Shown here: positions 1 through 6,361 of the stretch, one piece after another
How the letters are laid out: each line of letters opens with the position of its first letter
Position numbering within the stretch: position 1 is the stretch's first letter
Notes under the pieces: model-generated
Told to the model about the DNA's origin: nothing
The model's database searches: none
Seen by the model: only the letters and a program-made list of their open reading frames with translations
Program-made: the position numbers and the translations under genes
DNA from: Gammaproteobacteria bacterium
GTDB lineage: Bacteria; Pseudomonadota; Gammaproteobacteria; Enterobacterales; Alteromonadaceae
DNA: 8,512 nucleotides
Direction of reading: 5' to 3'
NCBI GenBank assembly: GCA_027484495.1
Contig: JAIXSW010000413.1
Location: 1 to 8,512 of the forward strand

Positions 1-2348
1 ACACGCAGCTTCTCAGCTTCTGCCTGGCTCAGCACACCGAGGCTTAAGCCCAATTCCGCTACTTCATTTAAGCGATAGAACGGCAGCTTTTTATTCGCAG
101 CGTGCATCACTTTATCAAACAGCGGTTCGGCAGCCAGAATATCCGTCAGACCCTTTTCCAGCTGGCCCAGCAGGTTGTTCGGCTCATCGGTCAGATACAA
201 ATGAGTCCCCAGCCGTGAACGGGCTTCACATGGTGTTTGCATGATGCGGGCGACCTGATGTTCCACCTGATCACTCGGACGACGTAACGAACGGCCAAAC
301 GGGAATACCACGCGTTTAAATAAAATACCCACAGCGCGATTCGGGAAGTTATCGAACAACTCATCCAGTGCCAGCTGGGCACGGTACAGGTTGTCTTCAC
401 AGCCCCATTGTACCAGTGGCAGATCCTGCACCTGACGGCCTTCATCGTTGTAACGCTTCAGAATAGAGGATGTAATGTACAACATACTCAGAATGTCACC
501 AAGACGCGCTGAGATACGCTCACGGCGTTTTAAATCACCGCCAAGCGTCGCCATCGCGATATCTGACATCAGCGCTAATGCTGAACTGAAACGGTTCATT
601 TGTTTGTAGTATTTCGCAGTTTCATCCTGGACTGGCGCATGGCTGAAAGCGCTGTTGGTCAGCGACAGCCAGAATGTCCGGAAGAAATTGCTGATACTAA
701 AGCCGATATGACCAAACAAAGCACGGTCAAATGCGGTGACTGCCGCACGCTCATCATCCAGCTGTGCGGCCTGCAGTTCAGCCAGTACATAAGGATGGCA
801 ACGGATCGCACCCTGACCATAAATGATCATGTTGCGGGTCAGAATGTTGGCACCTTCAACCGTAATAGCAACAGGAGCGCCTTGATAACCACGCGCCAGA
901 TAGTTGTTCGGCCCCATACAGATGCCTTTGCCGCCGTGCACATCCATCGCATCGATGATGGCCTGACGCATCCGCTCGGTCATGTGATATTTCGTGATGG
1001 CAGAGATCACTGATGGCTTTTCGCCAAGGTCGATAGAACCAACAGACATCGTTGTCGAGGCATCAGACATGTAGGCATAGCCGCCAATCCGCGCCATGAT
1101 TTCTTCCACGCCTTCCATTTTACCGATCGGTAATTTGAATTGACGACGGATGCGGGCATAAGCGCCGGTTGCCAAAGCGACGGACTTGATACCACCGGTG
1201 CTGTTTGACGGCAATGTGATCGCACGGCCAACGGACAGACACTCAACCAGCATACGCCAGCCCTGACCCGCCATTGCAGGACCACCAATGATGTAGTCCA
1301 GCGGTACAAACACATCTTGTCCCTGCGTTGGCCCGTTCTGGAACGGGACGTTTAATGGGAAGTGACGACGGCCGATCTTTACGCCTGCTGTGCTGACCGG
1401 GATTAACGCACAAGTGATGCCTAAATCTTCTTTGTCACCGAGCAGATTATCCGGATCCTGCAGTTTAAACGCGAGACCTAATACGGTGGCGATAGGCGCC
1501 AGCGTGATGTAGCGTTTGTTCCAGGTCAGGCGCATCCCGACGATTTCTTTGCCTTCCCATTCACCTTTACAGACCACGCCGAAATCCGGAATAGCACCGG
1601 CATCAGAGCCGGCTTCTGGTGATGTTAATGCGAAACAAGGGACTTCCAGACCTTTGGCCAGACGCGGCAGGTAATAATCCTGCTGCTCTTTGGTGCCATA
1701 GTGCTGCAGTAATTCACCGGGGCCTAACGAGTTTGGCACGCCGACAGTGCTCGACAAGACCATGCTCTTACTGGTCAGTTTCTGCAGCACACAAGACTGC
1801 GCGTACGCAGAGAACTCAAGGCCACCGTATTGTTTTTTGATGATCATGGCGAAGAAGCCCTGATCTTTTAAATAGCTATAAACTTCCGGTGACAGGTCAG
1901 TGCGCTCGTGCGTGACATGCCAGTCGTCCACCATCCGAAGTACGGTTTCAACCGGGCCATCGAGGAAGGCTTGCTCTTCCGCGCTTAAGCGTGGTTTTGG
2001 GAAATTGTGTAATTTGTGCCAGTCCGGATTGCCACGGAACAAGTCGCCTTCCCACCAGGTGGTCCCGGCGTCGATGGCTTCTTTTTCAGTGGTGGACATT
2101 TCCGGCATGATTTTCCGGTACAGTTTCAGCAGAGGCTTGGTGATGTGCTGCTGACGAATACTGGCGATATTCAGTGGTAACGCAACTGCGGCAAACAAGA
2201 TCCAGCCAACCAGACCGACTGTGCCAAAGAAGCTGCCGAGGACTAACAAACCACCGATTGCTGCGGTAAACAGCGTCAGACTGGCTCTGTGGTAGGCGAG
2301 AATGCCAACCAGCACCAGCAGTAAAGCGATAAATACGAGTAATTCCAT
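1..2348 (-). CDS. fadE: Acyl-CoA dehydrogenase FadE, 3' end cut by window edge
   Basis: FadE catalyses the first step of each beta-oxidation cycle, FAD-dependent oxidation of acyl-CoA to trans-2-enoyl-CoA, at the inner membrane. The frame opens at an ATG preceded by AGGAGA and gives 782 codons without a stop before the window edge; the E. coli enzyme has 814 residues, so about 30 are missing. The N-terminus (residues 3-60) is hydrophobic with two to three likely membrane segments (MELLVFIALLLVLVGILAYH), as in FadE and unlike soluble acyl-CoA dehydrogenases. The family motif TSPEAGSDAGAIP includes G247-S248-D249. The signature MDVHGGKGICMGPNNYLARG is followed by TVEGAN, whose Glu498 matches the proposed catalytic base. 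The region after about residue 500 is the DUF1974-type C-terminal domain typical of bacterial FadE. It is transcribed divergently from yafJ and probably controlled by FadR through a site in its leader. Identity is very secure. Confidence 0.97.
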   Translation of the reverse strand, partial: MELLVFIALLLVLVGILAYHRASLTLFTAAIGGLLVLGSFFGTVGLVGWILFAAVALPLNIASIRQQHITKPLLKLYRKIMPEMSTTEKEAIDAGTTWWEGDLFRGNPDWHKLHNFPKPRLSAEEQAFLDGPVETVLRMVDDWHVTHERTDLSPEVYSYLKDQGFFAMIIKKQYGGLEFSAYAQSCVLQKLTSKSMVLSSTVGVPNSLGPGELLQHYGTKEQQDYYLPRLAKGLEVPCFALTSPEAGSDAGAIPDFGVVCKGEWEGKEIVGMRLTWNKRYITLAPIATVLGLAFKLQDPDNLLGDKEDLGITCALIPVSTAGVKIGRRHFPLNVPFQNGPTQGQDVFVPLDYIIGGPAMAGQGWRMLVECLSVGRAITLPSNSTGGIKSVALATGAYARIRRQFKLPIGKMEGVEEIMARIGGYAYMSDASTTMSVGSIDLGEKPSVISAITKYHMTERMRQAIIDAMDVHGGKGICMGPNNYLARGYQGAPVAITVEGANILTRNMIIYGQGAIRCHPYVLAELQAAQLDDERAAVTAFDRALFGHIGFSISNFFRTFWLSLTNSAFSHAPVQDETAKYYKQMNRFSSALALMSDIAMATLGGDLKRRERISARLGDILSMLYITSSILKRYNDEGRQVQDLPLVQWGCEDNLYRAQLALDELFDNFPNRAVGILFKRVVFPFGRSLRRPSDQVEHQVARIMQTPCEARSRLGTHLYLTDEPNNLLGQLEKGLTDILAAEPLFDKVMHAANKKLPFYRLNEVAELGLSLGVLSQAEAEKLR

Positions 2349-2362
2349 CTTGTTCTCCTGAT

Positions 2363-2379
2363 AAGAGGTCTGACCACTA
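2363..2379. promoter_or_regulatory. Probable FadR operator in the fadE leader
   Basis: The site contains a perfect GGTCTGACC core (2367-2375). Against the E. coli FadR consensus AACTGGTCNGACCAGTT it matches 12 of 16 defined positions. It lies 15 bases upstream of the fadE start codon, just downstream of the proposed promoter, where a bound repressor would block transcription. FadR represses fad genes and is released by long-chain acyl-CoA; fadE is a classic target. Whether this organism has FadR cannot be seen here. Confidence 0.75.
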
Positions 2380-2389
2380 ACAGCGATAG

Positions 2390-2416
2390 GGTATAAGTCT
2401 TAAAGGCAAGTTGCAA
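2390..2416 (-). promoter_or_regulatory. Candidate sigma-70 promoter of fadE
   Basis: On the minus strand, TTGCAA (2411-2416, 4/6 to TTGACA) and TATACC (2390-2395, 4/6 to TATAAT) are separated by 15 bases. A start near 2383 would put the FadR-like operator at about +4 to +20, a natural place for repression. The spacing is short and both boxes are imperfect, so the exact promoter is uncertain. Confidence 0.4.
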
Positions 2417-2463
2417 GTAGTTCCTGAGCAAGCAGATGCAGTTCCCGTCAAGTGTAGCTGAAC

Positions 2464-2475
2464 AACTGTACAGTT
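2464..2475. repeat. 12-base perfect palindrome AACTGTACAGTT
   Basis: A perfect 12-base palindrome in the divergent fadE/yafJ intergenic region, about 100 bases upstream of yafJ and one base from a DnaA-box-like 9-mer. Its dyad symmetry suits a dimeric transcription factor. It is not a LexA box, because CTGT and ACAG are fused with no 8-base spacer. I do not recognise the cognate regulator. Confidence 0.4.
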
Positions 2476-2476
2476 T

Positions 2477-2485
2477 TGTGGATAA
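2477..2485 (-). promoter_or_regulatory. Single perfect DnaA-box 9-mer
   Basis: The minus strand reads TTATCCACA, identical to the strongest E. coli DnaA box. It is the only copy I noticed, so it does not mark an origin. It could titrate DnaA or modulate the yafJ or fadE promoters. One exact hit has a modest chance probability in a window this size, but its intergenic position makes it worth noting. Confidence 0.3.
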
Positions 2486-2573
2486 CACTTTGGTTATACC
2501 GCAGAACTATCTCGCACTGGTCAGATGCAGATTGCGCTGATAGGCTGGCAGCACATCGATTTGGAAGGTTTTT

Positions 2574-3347
2574 ATGTGTGAATTGTTAGGGATGTCGGCC
2601 AATGTACCGACCGATATTTGTTTTAGTTTTAAAGGGCTGCGTGAGCGGGGGGGCAATACTGGCCCGCATAAAGATGGCTGGGGTATCGCTTTTTACCAGG
2701 GCAAAGGCGTGTCGACTTTTAAAGATGCGGCGGCCAGTCATCATTCCCGCGTGGCGGAGCTCATCACTGATTATCCGATTAAAAGTAATGTAGTGGTCGC
2801 ACATGTGCGGCAGGCTAATCGGGGGCGGGTGGCGCTGGAGAATACTCATCCTTTTACCCGTGAGCTATGGGGACGTTACTGGACTTACGCGCACAACGGT
2901 CAGCTCAGCGACTACAAACAGTTAGCGTGCGGCCAGTTTCAGCCGGTCGGCACCACCGACAGTGAACGGGCGTTCTGTTTTATTTTATCCGCTTTGGCAG
3001 AAAAGTATCCGCAGGGGCCAAAAAGCCGGCCACAGTTGTTTGCTTATGTGAAAAAGCTCTGTGATGGGCTGCGTCAGCAAGGTGTGTTTAATTTATTGCT
3101 GTCTGACGGCGATTATTTGTTTTGTTATTGCAGCACTAAATTGCATCACATTACCCGGCGGGCTCCCTTTGGTCTGGCCCGTTTATCGGATGTTGATGTT
3201 GATATCGATTTTACGCGGGAAACCACAGAGCGGGATGTGGTGACGATAGTGGCAACCATGCCGCTGACCTGCAACGAAGCCTGGCAAGCCATGACTGCCG
3301 GGGAAGCTATCTTATGGAAAGCAGGGGAGATGGTGCGCCGGTTTTAA
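2574..3347 (+). CDS. yafJ: YafJ-type class II glutamine amidotransferase
   Basis: The 257-residue product is very close to E. coli YafJ (about 255 residues) and belongs to the class II (Ntn-hydrolase) glutamine amidotransferase family. Removal of Met1 would expose Cys2 (MCELLGMSAN) as the nucleophile that hydrolyses glutamine to release ammonia. Other conserved pieces are HKDGWG (32-37), the AHVRQAN strand (76-82), NTHPF (90-94) and AHNGQL (106-111), the last contributing Asn and Gly of the oxyanion hole. The protein holds only the glutaminase domain, with no synthase or channel domain, so its acceptor is unknown. The start has GGAAGG five bases upstream. No signal peptide or membrane segment is seen, so it is probably cytoplasmic. 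In E. coli, lpcA (gmhA) lies between fadE and yafJ; here yafJ directly faces fadE. Family is secure; physiological role is not. Confidence 0.95.
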   Translation: MCELLGMSANVPTDICFSFKGLRERGGNTGPHKDGWGIAFYQGKGVSTFKDAAASHHSRVAELITDYPIKSNVVVAHVRQANRGRVALENTHPFTRELWGRYWTYAHNGQLSDYKQLACGQFQPVGTTDSERAFCFILSALAEKYPQGPKSRPQLFAYVKKLCDGLRQQGVFNLLLSDGDYLFCYCSTKLHHITRRAPFGLARLSDVDVDIDFTRETTERDVVTIVATMPLTCNEAWQAMTAGEAILWKAGEMVRRF

Positions 3348-3353
3348 CCGGCG
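3336..3353. terminator. Perfect hairpin between convergent genes, possible terminator without U-tract
   Basis: CGCCGGTT (3336-3343) and AACCGGCG (3346-3353) form perfect 8-base arms around two bases. The yafJ stop codon TAA lies inside the hairpin, and the structure begins 16 bases past the stop of the convergent DUF3108 gene. Its position suggests it ends or protects both transcripts. No T-run follows on either strand, so it is not a canonical intrinsic terminator. Confidence 0.45.
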
Positions 3354-3368
3354 ACCTGACCCTTCAGA

Positions 3369-4139
3369 TTATTGACTGAACTGGTAACTTTGTAGCTGAA
3401 CGTCAAATTGTTCAACTTTCTCTTCGGCTTGCCACAGTTTGACGAGCAGATAATCCAGCTCTGGTGCAACCCAGGCCACGACCTGTTTATCCAGATTTTT
3501 GCCAACCCGCTCTACCCGGATGGTTTTGATTTTACCGGCCGGTAGCGTCAACATCTCTTCGCCGGTGACTTTGTACTGGTAGCTGCGTGAGTCACCATGT
3601 CTGGTCAACACATCAAAGCTGAATTCGGTTTTCCCTGCAGCCAGCTCAAGCACCAGCTGACTGTGATAACTCAGCTGATCCAACCATTGTTCGTTCCACT
3701 CGACAGTTTTAGGCGCTTTTTCTTTGCCGGTCAGTAATTCATGTTTGCTCCAGTCCAGATTCAACTCATAGTGACGACCCGGACCTGTACCCCAACGTTT
3801 CAGCTGATAAAAAAATGGCTGCAGCCGGCCATCTTTCAGCACAAAGCGTGAACGTTCGTGGCGTTCATCTTTGAAGATCAACCAGGTGATATTGCTTTTA
3901 TAACCCAGTTCAAAACCTTGTCCCCAGGGTTTGAGGTAGCGCTCAGCATCGCCATGCACTTTGCCGGAGCGAAGCACCTGATACTTGGCAGTAAAAGGTT
4001 TCAGGCCGGCGGTTACAGTGGTGGCGGCTGCCGGCTGTGCAGCCGGCGTGACTACCGGGACTTGTTGAGCCATGGCTGGTGTCAGCAGGCTCAGGCAAAA
4101 AAATGACGCCAGAAGGCGCCATTGTTTATTCATCATCAT
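3369..4139 (-). CDS. DUF3108 domain periplasmic protein
   Basis: A secreted protein of about 256 residues whose mature part resembles DUF3108 proteins, a family of unknown function. The N-terminus is a clear Sec signal peptide: basic start (MMMNKQWRLL), hydrophobic core LASFFCLSLLT, and a PAMA signal peptidase I site followed by QQ, leaving a mature chain of about 232 residues. An Ala/Pro/Thr-rich linker follows, then a beta-rich domain starting near FTAKYQVLRSGKVHG and ending with VAPELDYLLVKL. No lipobox or membrane anchor is seen, and no catalytic motif is recognised. The start is ambiguous: in-frame ATGs lie at 4151, 4145, 4139, 4136 and 4133. I chose 4139 because a GGA lies seven bases upstream and the acidic residue at position 2 of the longest version is avoided. 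All options overlap the end of purN by 8-26 bases, so translation is probably coupled. Confidence 0.85.
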   Translation of the reverse strand: MMMNKQWRLLASFFCLSLLTPAMAQQVPVVTPAAQPAAATTVTAGLKPFTAKYQVLRSGKVHGDAERYLKPWGQGFELGYKSNITWLIFKDERHERSRFVLKDGRLQPFFYQLKRWGTGPGRHYELNLDWSKHELLTGKEKAPKTVEWNEQWLDQLSYHSQLVLELAAGKTEFSFDVLTRHGDSRSYQYKVTGEEMLTLPAGKIKTIRVERVGKNLDKQVVAWVAPELDYLLVKLWQAEEKVEQFDVQLQSYQFSQ

Positions 4140-4770
4140 CAGCATATCCATGCGGTGAAAGGATCTGGCCGTCCAACAATGCCTTATCGGCTTGTTGTTG
4201 TAAACGGTCCTGGCAAAACCAACGCACCACTAAAGGGTAGATTCGGTGTTCCTGCTCATGCACACGTGCAGCAACAGCAGCAGCGTCATCTTCCGGAAAT
4301 ACCGGAACTTTGGCCTGTAGCGCCACCGGACCGCCATCGAGTTCAGCAGTGACAAAATGCACACTGCAACCGTGCACAGTATCACCGGCGTCGATGGCCC
4401 GTTGATGCGTATTCAGCCCCTGATATTTGGGTAACAGCGACGGATGAATATTCAGTAACCGGCCGCTGTAATGCGCGACAAATTCCGGCGTCAGAATGCG
4501 CATGAAACCGGCCAGCACGACCAAATCGGGTTGATGCTGGTCAATGGTCTTGCACAGCGCCGCATCATAACTGGCGCGGTCTGCGAATTGTTTGTGGTCC
4601 AGCACCAGTGCCGGCACACCGGCATCAGATGCCCGCGTCAGGCCAAACACATCTGCTTTATTGCTGATGACGGCGCTGACACGACCGGCAATAAAGCCGG
4701 CCTTGCAGGCATCGAGGATCGCTTGCAGATTAGAGCCGCTGCCCGAAATGAGCACAACGATGGATTTCAT
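4126..4770 (-). CDS. purN: Phosphoribosylglycinamide formyltransferase PurN
   Basis: PurN (GAR transformylase) transfers a formyl group from 10-formyltetrahydrofolate to glycinamide ribonucleotide, the third step of de novo purine synthesis in the cytoplasm. The 214 residues match the usual length of about 212. The phosphate-binding loop is SGSGSN (9-14). The catalytic triad is intact: Asn107 and His109 in LLNIHPSLLPKYQG, and Asp145 in HFVTAELDGGP. The HGCSVHFV strand (133-140) lines the folate site. Its ATG lies two bases after the purM stop (TAACGATG), with only a weak Shine-Dalgarno sequence, so it is probably translationally coupled to purM; the purMN pair is also an operon in E. coli. 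The acidic tail ending in DDDE runs into the start of the DUF3108 gene, which overlaps it. Identity is secure. Confidence 0.97.
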   Translation of the reverse strand: MKSIVVLISGSGSNLQAILDACKAGFIAGRVSAVISNKADVFGLTRASDAGVPALVLDHKQFADRASYDAALCKTIDQHQPDLVVLAGFMRILTPEFVAHYSGRLLNIHPSLLPKYQGLNTHQRAIDAGDTVHGCSVHFVTAELDGGPVALQAKVPVFPEDDAAAVAARVHEQEHRIYPLVVRWFCQDRLQQQADKALLDGQILSPHGYADDDE

Positions 4771-4772
4771 CG

Positions 4773-5825
4773 TTATGCGTTCACACCAGGGATCACGACT
4801 TGTGCATCACCACTGACGGCAGACTGGATTTCACCAATATGCCAGGCTTTCTCGCCGGCTTGTTGCAGCAATTCCAGTGCTTTGTTCAGGTTATCCGGGC
4901 TCACCACCACGATCATGCCAACACCGCAGTTAAACGTCCGGTACATCTCGTAACGGGTCACGTTGCCTTGTTGTTGTAACCAGTCGAAAATGGCTGGCCA
5001 CTGGTAGCTTTGTTCATTCACGACTGCTTTGGTGTGCTCTGGCAGTACACGTGGGATGTTTTCCCAGAAACCACCGCCGGTGATGTGACACAGCGCGTGT
5101 ACCGGCAATTGTTTAATCAGATTCAGCAGGTTTTTCACATAGATGCGGGTTGGCGCTAACAGGTGGTCAGCCAGAGATTTTTCGCCCAGTAATGTTTCAG
5201 GCGACTGGCCGCTGACTTCGAGGATCTTACGCACCAATGAGAAACCGTTGGAGTGTGGACCGGAAGAGGCCAGAGCGATCAGCTGGTCACCCGGTTTGAC
5301 CAGGCTACCGTCAATGATCTCGGCTTTTTCCACCACACCGACGCAGAAACCGGCAATGTCATAGTCGTCGCCATGGTACATGCCCGGCATTTCAGCGGTT
5401 TCGCCGCCAACCAGTGCACAACCAGACAGCTCACAACCACGGGCAATACCTTCAACCACGGTAGCTGCCGTATCAACGTTCAGCTTGCCAGTTGCATAGT
5501 AATCGAGGAAAAACAGTGGCTCAGCGCCCTGAACCACGATGTCATTGACACACATGGCCACTAAGTCGATACCGACGCTGTCATGACGGCCTAAGTCCAT
5601 CGCCAAACGCAGTTTGGTACCAACACCGTCGGTTCCAGAGACTAACACCGGTTCTTTATAACCGGCTGGGATTTGACACATAGCGCCAAAACCACCGAGG
5701 CCACCAATCACTTCTTTACGGGTAGTGCGCTTCACCGCACCCTTGATACGATCGACCAGCGCTTCACCGGCATCAATATCGACCCCTGCGTCTTTGTAAC
5801 TTAATGAAGTTTTTTGTTCGCTCAC
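4773..5825 (-). CDS. purM: Phosphoribosylformylglycinamidine cyclo-ligase PurM
   Basis: PurM (AIR synthetase) uses ATP to close the imidazole ring, converting FGAM to 5-aminoimidazole ribonucleotide, the fifth step of purine synthesis. I place the start at a GTG giving 350 residues (VSEQKTSLSYKDAGVDIDAG), because GAGGA lies seven bases upstream and the E. coli protein (345 residues, MTDKTSLSYKDAGVD) begins at the same point. An upstream in-frame ATG at 5873 would add 16 residues without homology and overlaps the probable promoter. Conserved elements are GGLGGF (41-46), SGTDGVGTKL (63-72), the signature GIDLVAMCVNDIVVQGAEPL (85-104), VGGETAEMPGMY (139-150), SGPHSNG (188-194) and HITGGGFWENIPR (from about 247), all in the usual order for this ATP-grasp-unrelated PurM/SelD-type fold. 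It is the first gene of the purM-purN-DUF3108 unit. Confidence 0.97.
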   Translation of the reverse strand: MSEQKTSLSYKDAGVDIDAGEALVDRIKGAVKRTTRKEVIGGLGGFGAMCQIPAGYKEPVLVSGTDGVGTKLRLAMDLGRHDSVGIDLVAMCVNDIVVQGAEPLFFLDYYATGKLNVDTAATVVEGIARGCELSGCALVGGETAEMPGMYHGDDYDIAGFCVGVVEKAEIIDGSLVKPGDQLIALASSGPHSNGFSLVRKILEVSGQSPETLLGEKSLADHLLAPTRIYVKNLLNLIKQLPVHALCHITGGGFWENIPRVLPEHTKAVVNEQSYQWPAIFDWLQQQGNVTRYEMYRTFNCGVGMIVVVSPDNLNKALELLQQAGEKAWHIGEIQSAVSGDAQVVIPGVNA

Positions 5826-5835
5826 GGTTATCCTC
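5826..5835 (-). promoter_or_regulatory. Ribosome binding site fixing the purM GTG start
   Basis: The minus strand carries GAGGATAACC immediately before the GTG. GAGGA is well spaced for initiation there, whereas the upstream ATG at 5873 lacks a comparable sequence. This decides the start of purM. Confidence 0.75.
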
Positions 5836-5871
5836 GATGGCTTGGTTAAATGGGGATAAAAAAACGCGCGC

Positions 5872-5898
5872 ATTTTACCTTGTTTGCCGGCAAGACAA
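5872..5898 (-). promoter_or_regulatory. Candidate promoter of the purMN operon
   Basis: On the minus strand a good -10 hexamer TAAAAT (5872-5877, 5/6) follows TTGTCT (5893-5898, 4/6 to TTGACA) with a 15-base spacer. The start would be near 5865, leaving a leader of about 40 bases before the GTG. The spacer contains GGCAAAC, resembling half of a PurR box, but no full PurR operator is evident. Spacing is short, so this is moderate evidence only. Confidence 0.45.
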
Positions 5899-5928
5899 AA
5901 GGTTTAATCCGCGCGCGCCGGTACAGGA

Positions 5929-5946
5929 CTGAGCAGTAGCGCTCAG
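5929..5946. repeat. Inverted repeat just after the end of the cmo/lysR operon
   Basis: CTGAGC (5929-5934) and GCTCAG (5941-5946) are perfect six-base arms around a six-base loop, starting five bases past the stop of the 135-residue protein gene. The position suggests a transcript end, but no T-run follows on the minus strand. It may be a weak or Rho-assisted terminator or a 3' stabilising stem. Confidence 0.35.
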
Positions 5947-5951
5947 CGTGG

Positions 5952-6359
5952 TCATTGCATGGCGTTGCTGATTGCCTGGCGTATGTAATCGTTGACGCTC
6001 AAATCAGGATTTTTTGTGACCTTGTGATAGACCAGTGAGGCCAGCGGAAATTCTTTGTTGTTGTAGTTCAGACTGACATAAGGCGCGGTTTCATCGCTGG
6101 TTTGATGGACCCATTGACCACCGACCACAGATATAAAGACCTGACCCAGATAGGCGCCAAAAATATTACACAGCGCAAACATATGCGCATCTGACATCTG
6201 CTGTTTTTGTTGCTGATGGGCGACGCTGCTCAGCAGTACATCGACCAGAGGTAAGGATTCAAGGCTAAGATCAAGTGTAACCTGATGCTCTTCCAGAGCA
6301 TAAGACACTGCATCTTTTGCACTTTGTAACATCAGTTCGGAAAGTTCGGTTGGTTTCAT
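5952..6359 (-). CDS. Uncharacterised 135-residue protein co-transcribed with LysR regulator
   Basis: I do not recognise this protein with confidence. It is a small, soluble-looking protein with no signal peptide or membrane segment. The N-terminal half looks mainly helical (MKPTELSELMLQSAKDAVSY onward), with a Gln-rich stretch HQQQKQQ (48-54). The C-terminal half contains FGAYLGQVFISVVGGQWV (67-84), then an apparent beta hairpin and a final VNDYIRQAI helix. The order 'GxYLGxxxxxxxGGxWV ... F(P)...V.K...' loosely resembles small uncharacterised domains such as DUF3806, but that is an impression only. The start is the ATG two bases after the LysR TGA, with AGGA upstream inside lysR; the frame remains open to 6551, but that extension lies inside lysR and is low-complexity and Arg/Pro-rich, so I reject it. 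Close coupling to the regulator implies shared expression. Confidence 0.8.
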   Translation of the reverse strand: MKPTELSELMLQSAKDAVSYALEEHQVTLDLSLESLPLVDVLLSSVAHQQQKQQMSDAHMFALCNIFGAYLGQVFISVVGGQWVHQTSDETAPYVSLNYNNKEFPLASLVYHKVTKNPDLSVNDYIRQAISNAMQ

Positions 6360-6361
6360 CT

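Noticed and set aside
600..1315. Open frames on both strands within fadE (for example 600-1013 plus, 1007-1315 minus)
   Set aside because: They are shadows of the continuous, highly conserved FadE frame and have no recognisable protein features or ribosome binding sites.
2477..2485. Replication origin
   Set aside because: Only one DnaA box is seen; there is no cluster, no AT-rich unwinding region and no dnaA, gidA or parAB neighbourhood.
4094..4105. Seven-base homopolymer runs inside the DUF3108 gene and cmoB (near 7773) as phase-variation sites
   Set aside because: The runs are short, encode conserved Phe-containing segments (SFFC, LFFC), and both reading frames are intact.
5826..5873. N-terminal extension of PurM from an ATG at 5873
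   Set aside because: The extra 16 residues have no counterpart in E. coli PurM, the ATG overlaps the proposed -10 region, and the GTG at 5825 has a good Shine-Dalgarno sequence.
5884..5893. TTGCCGGCAA palindrome as an intrinsic terminator
   Set aside because: It has no real loop and no following T-run, and it lies in the proposed purM promoter spacer.
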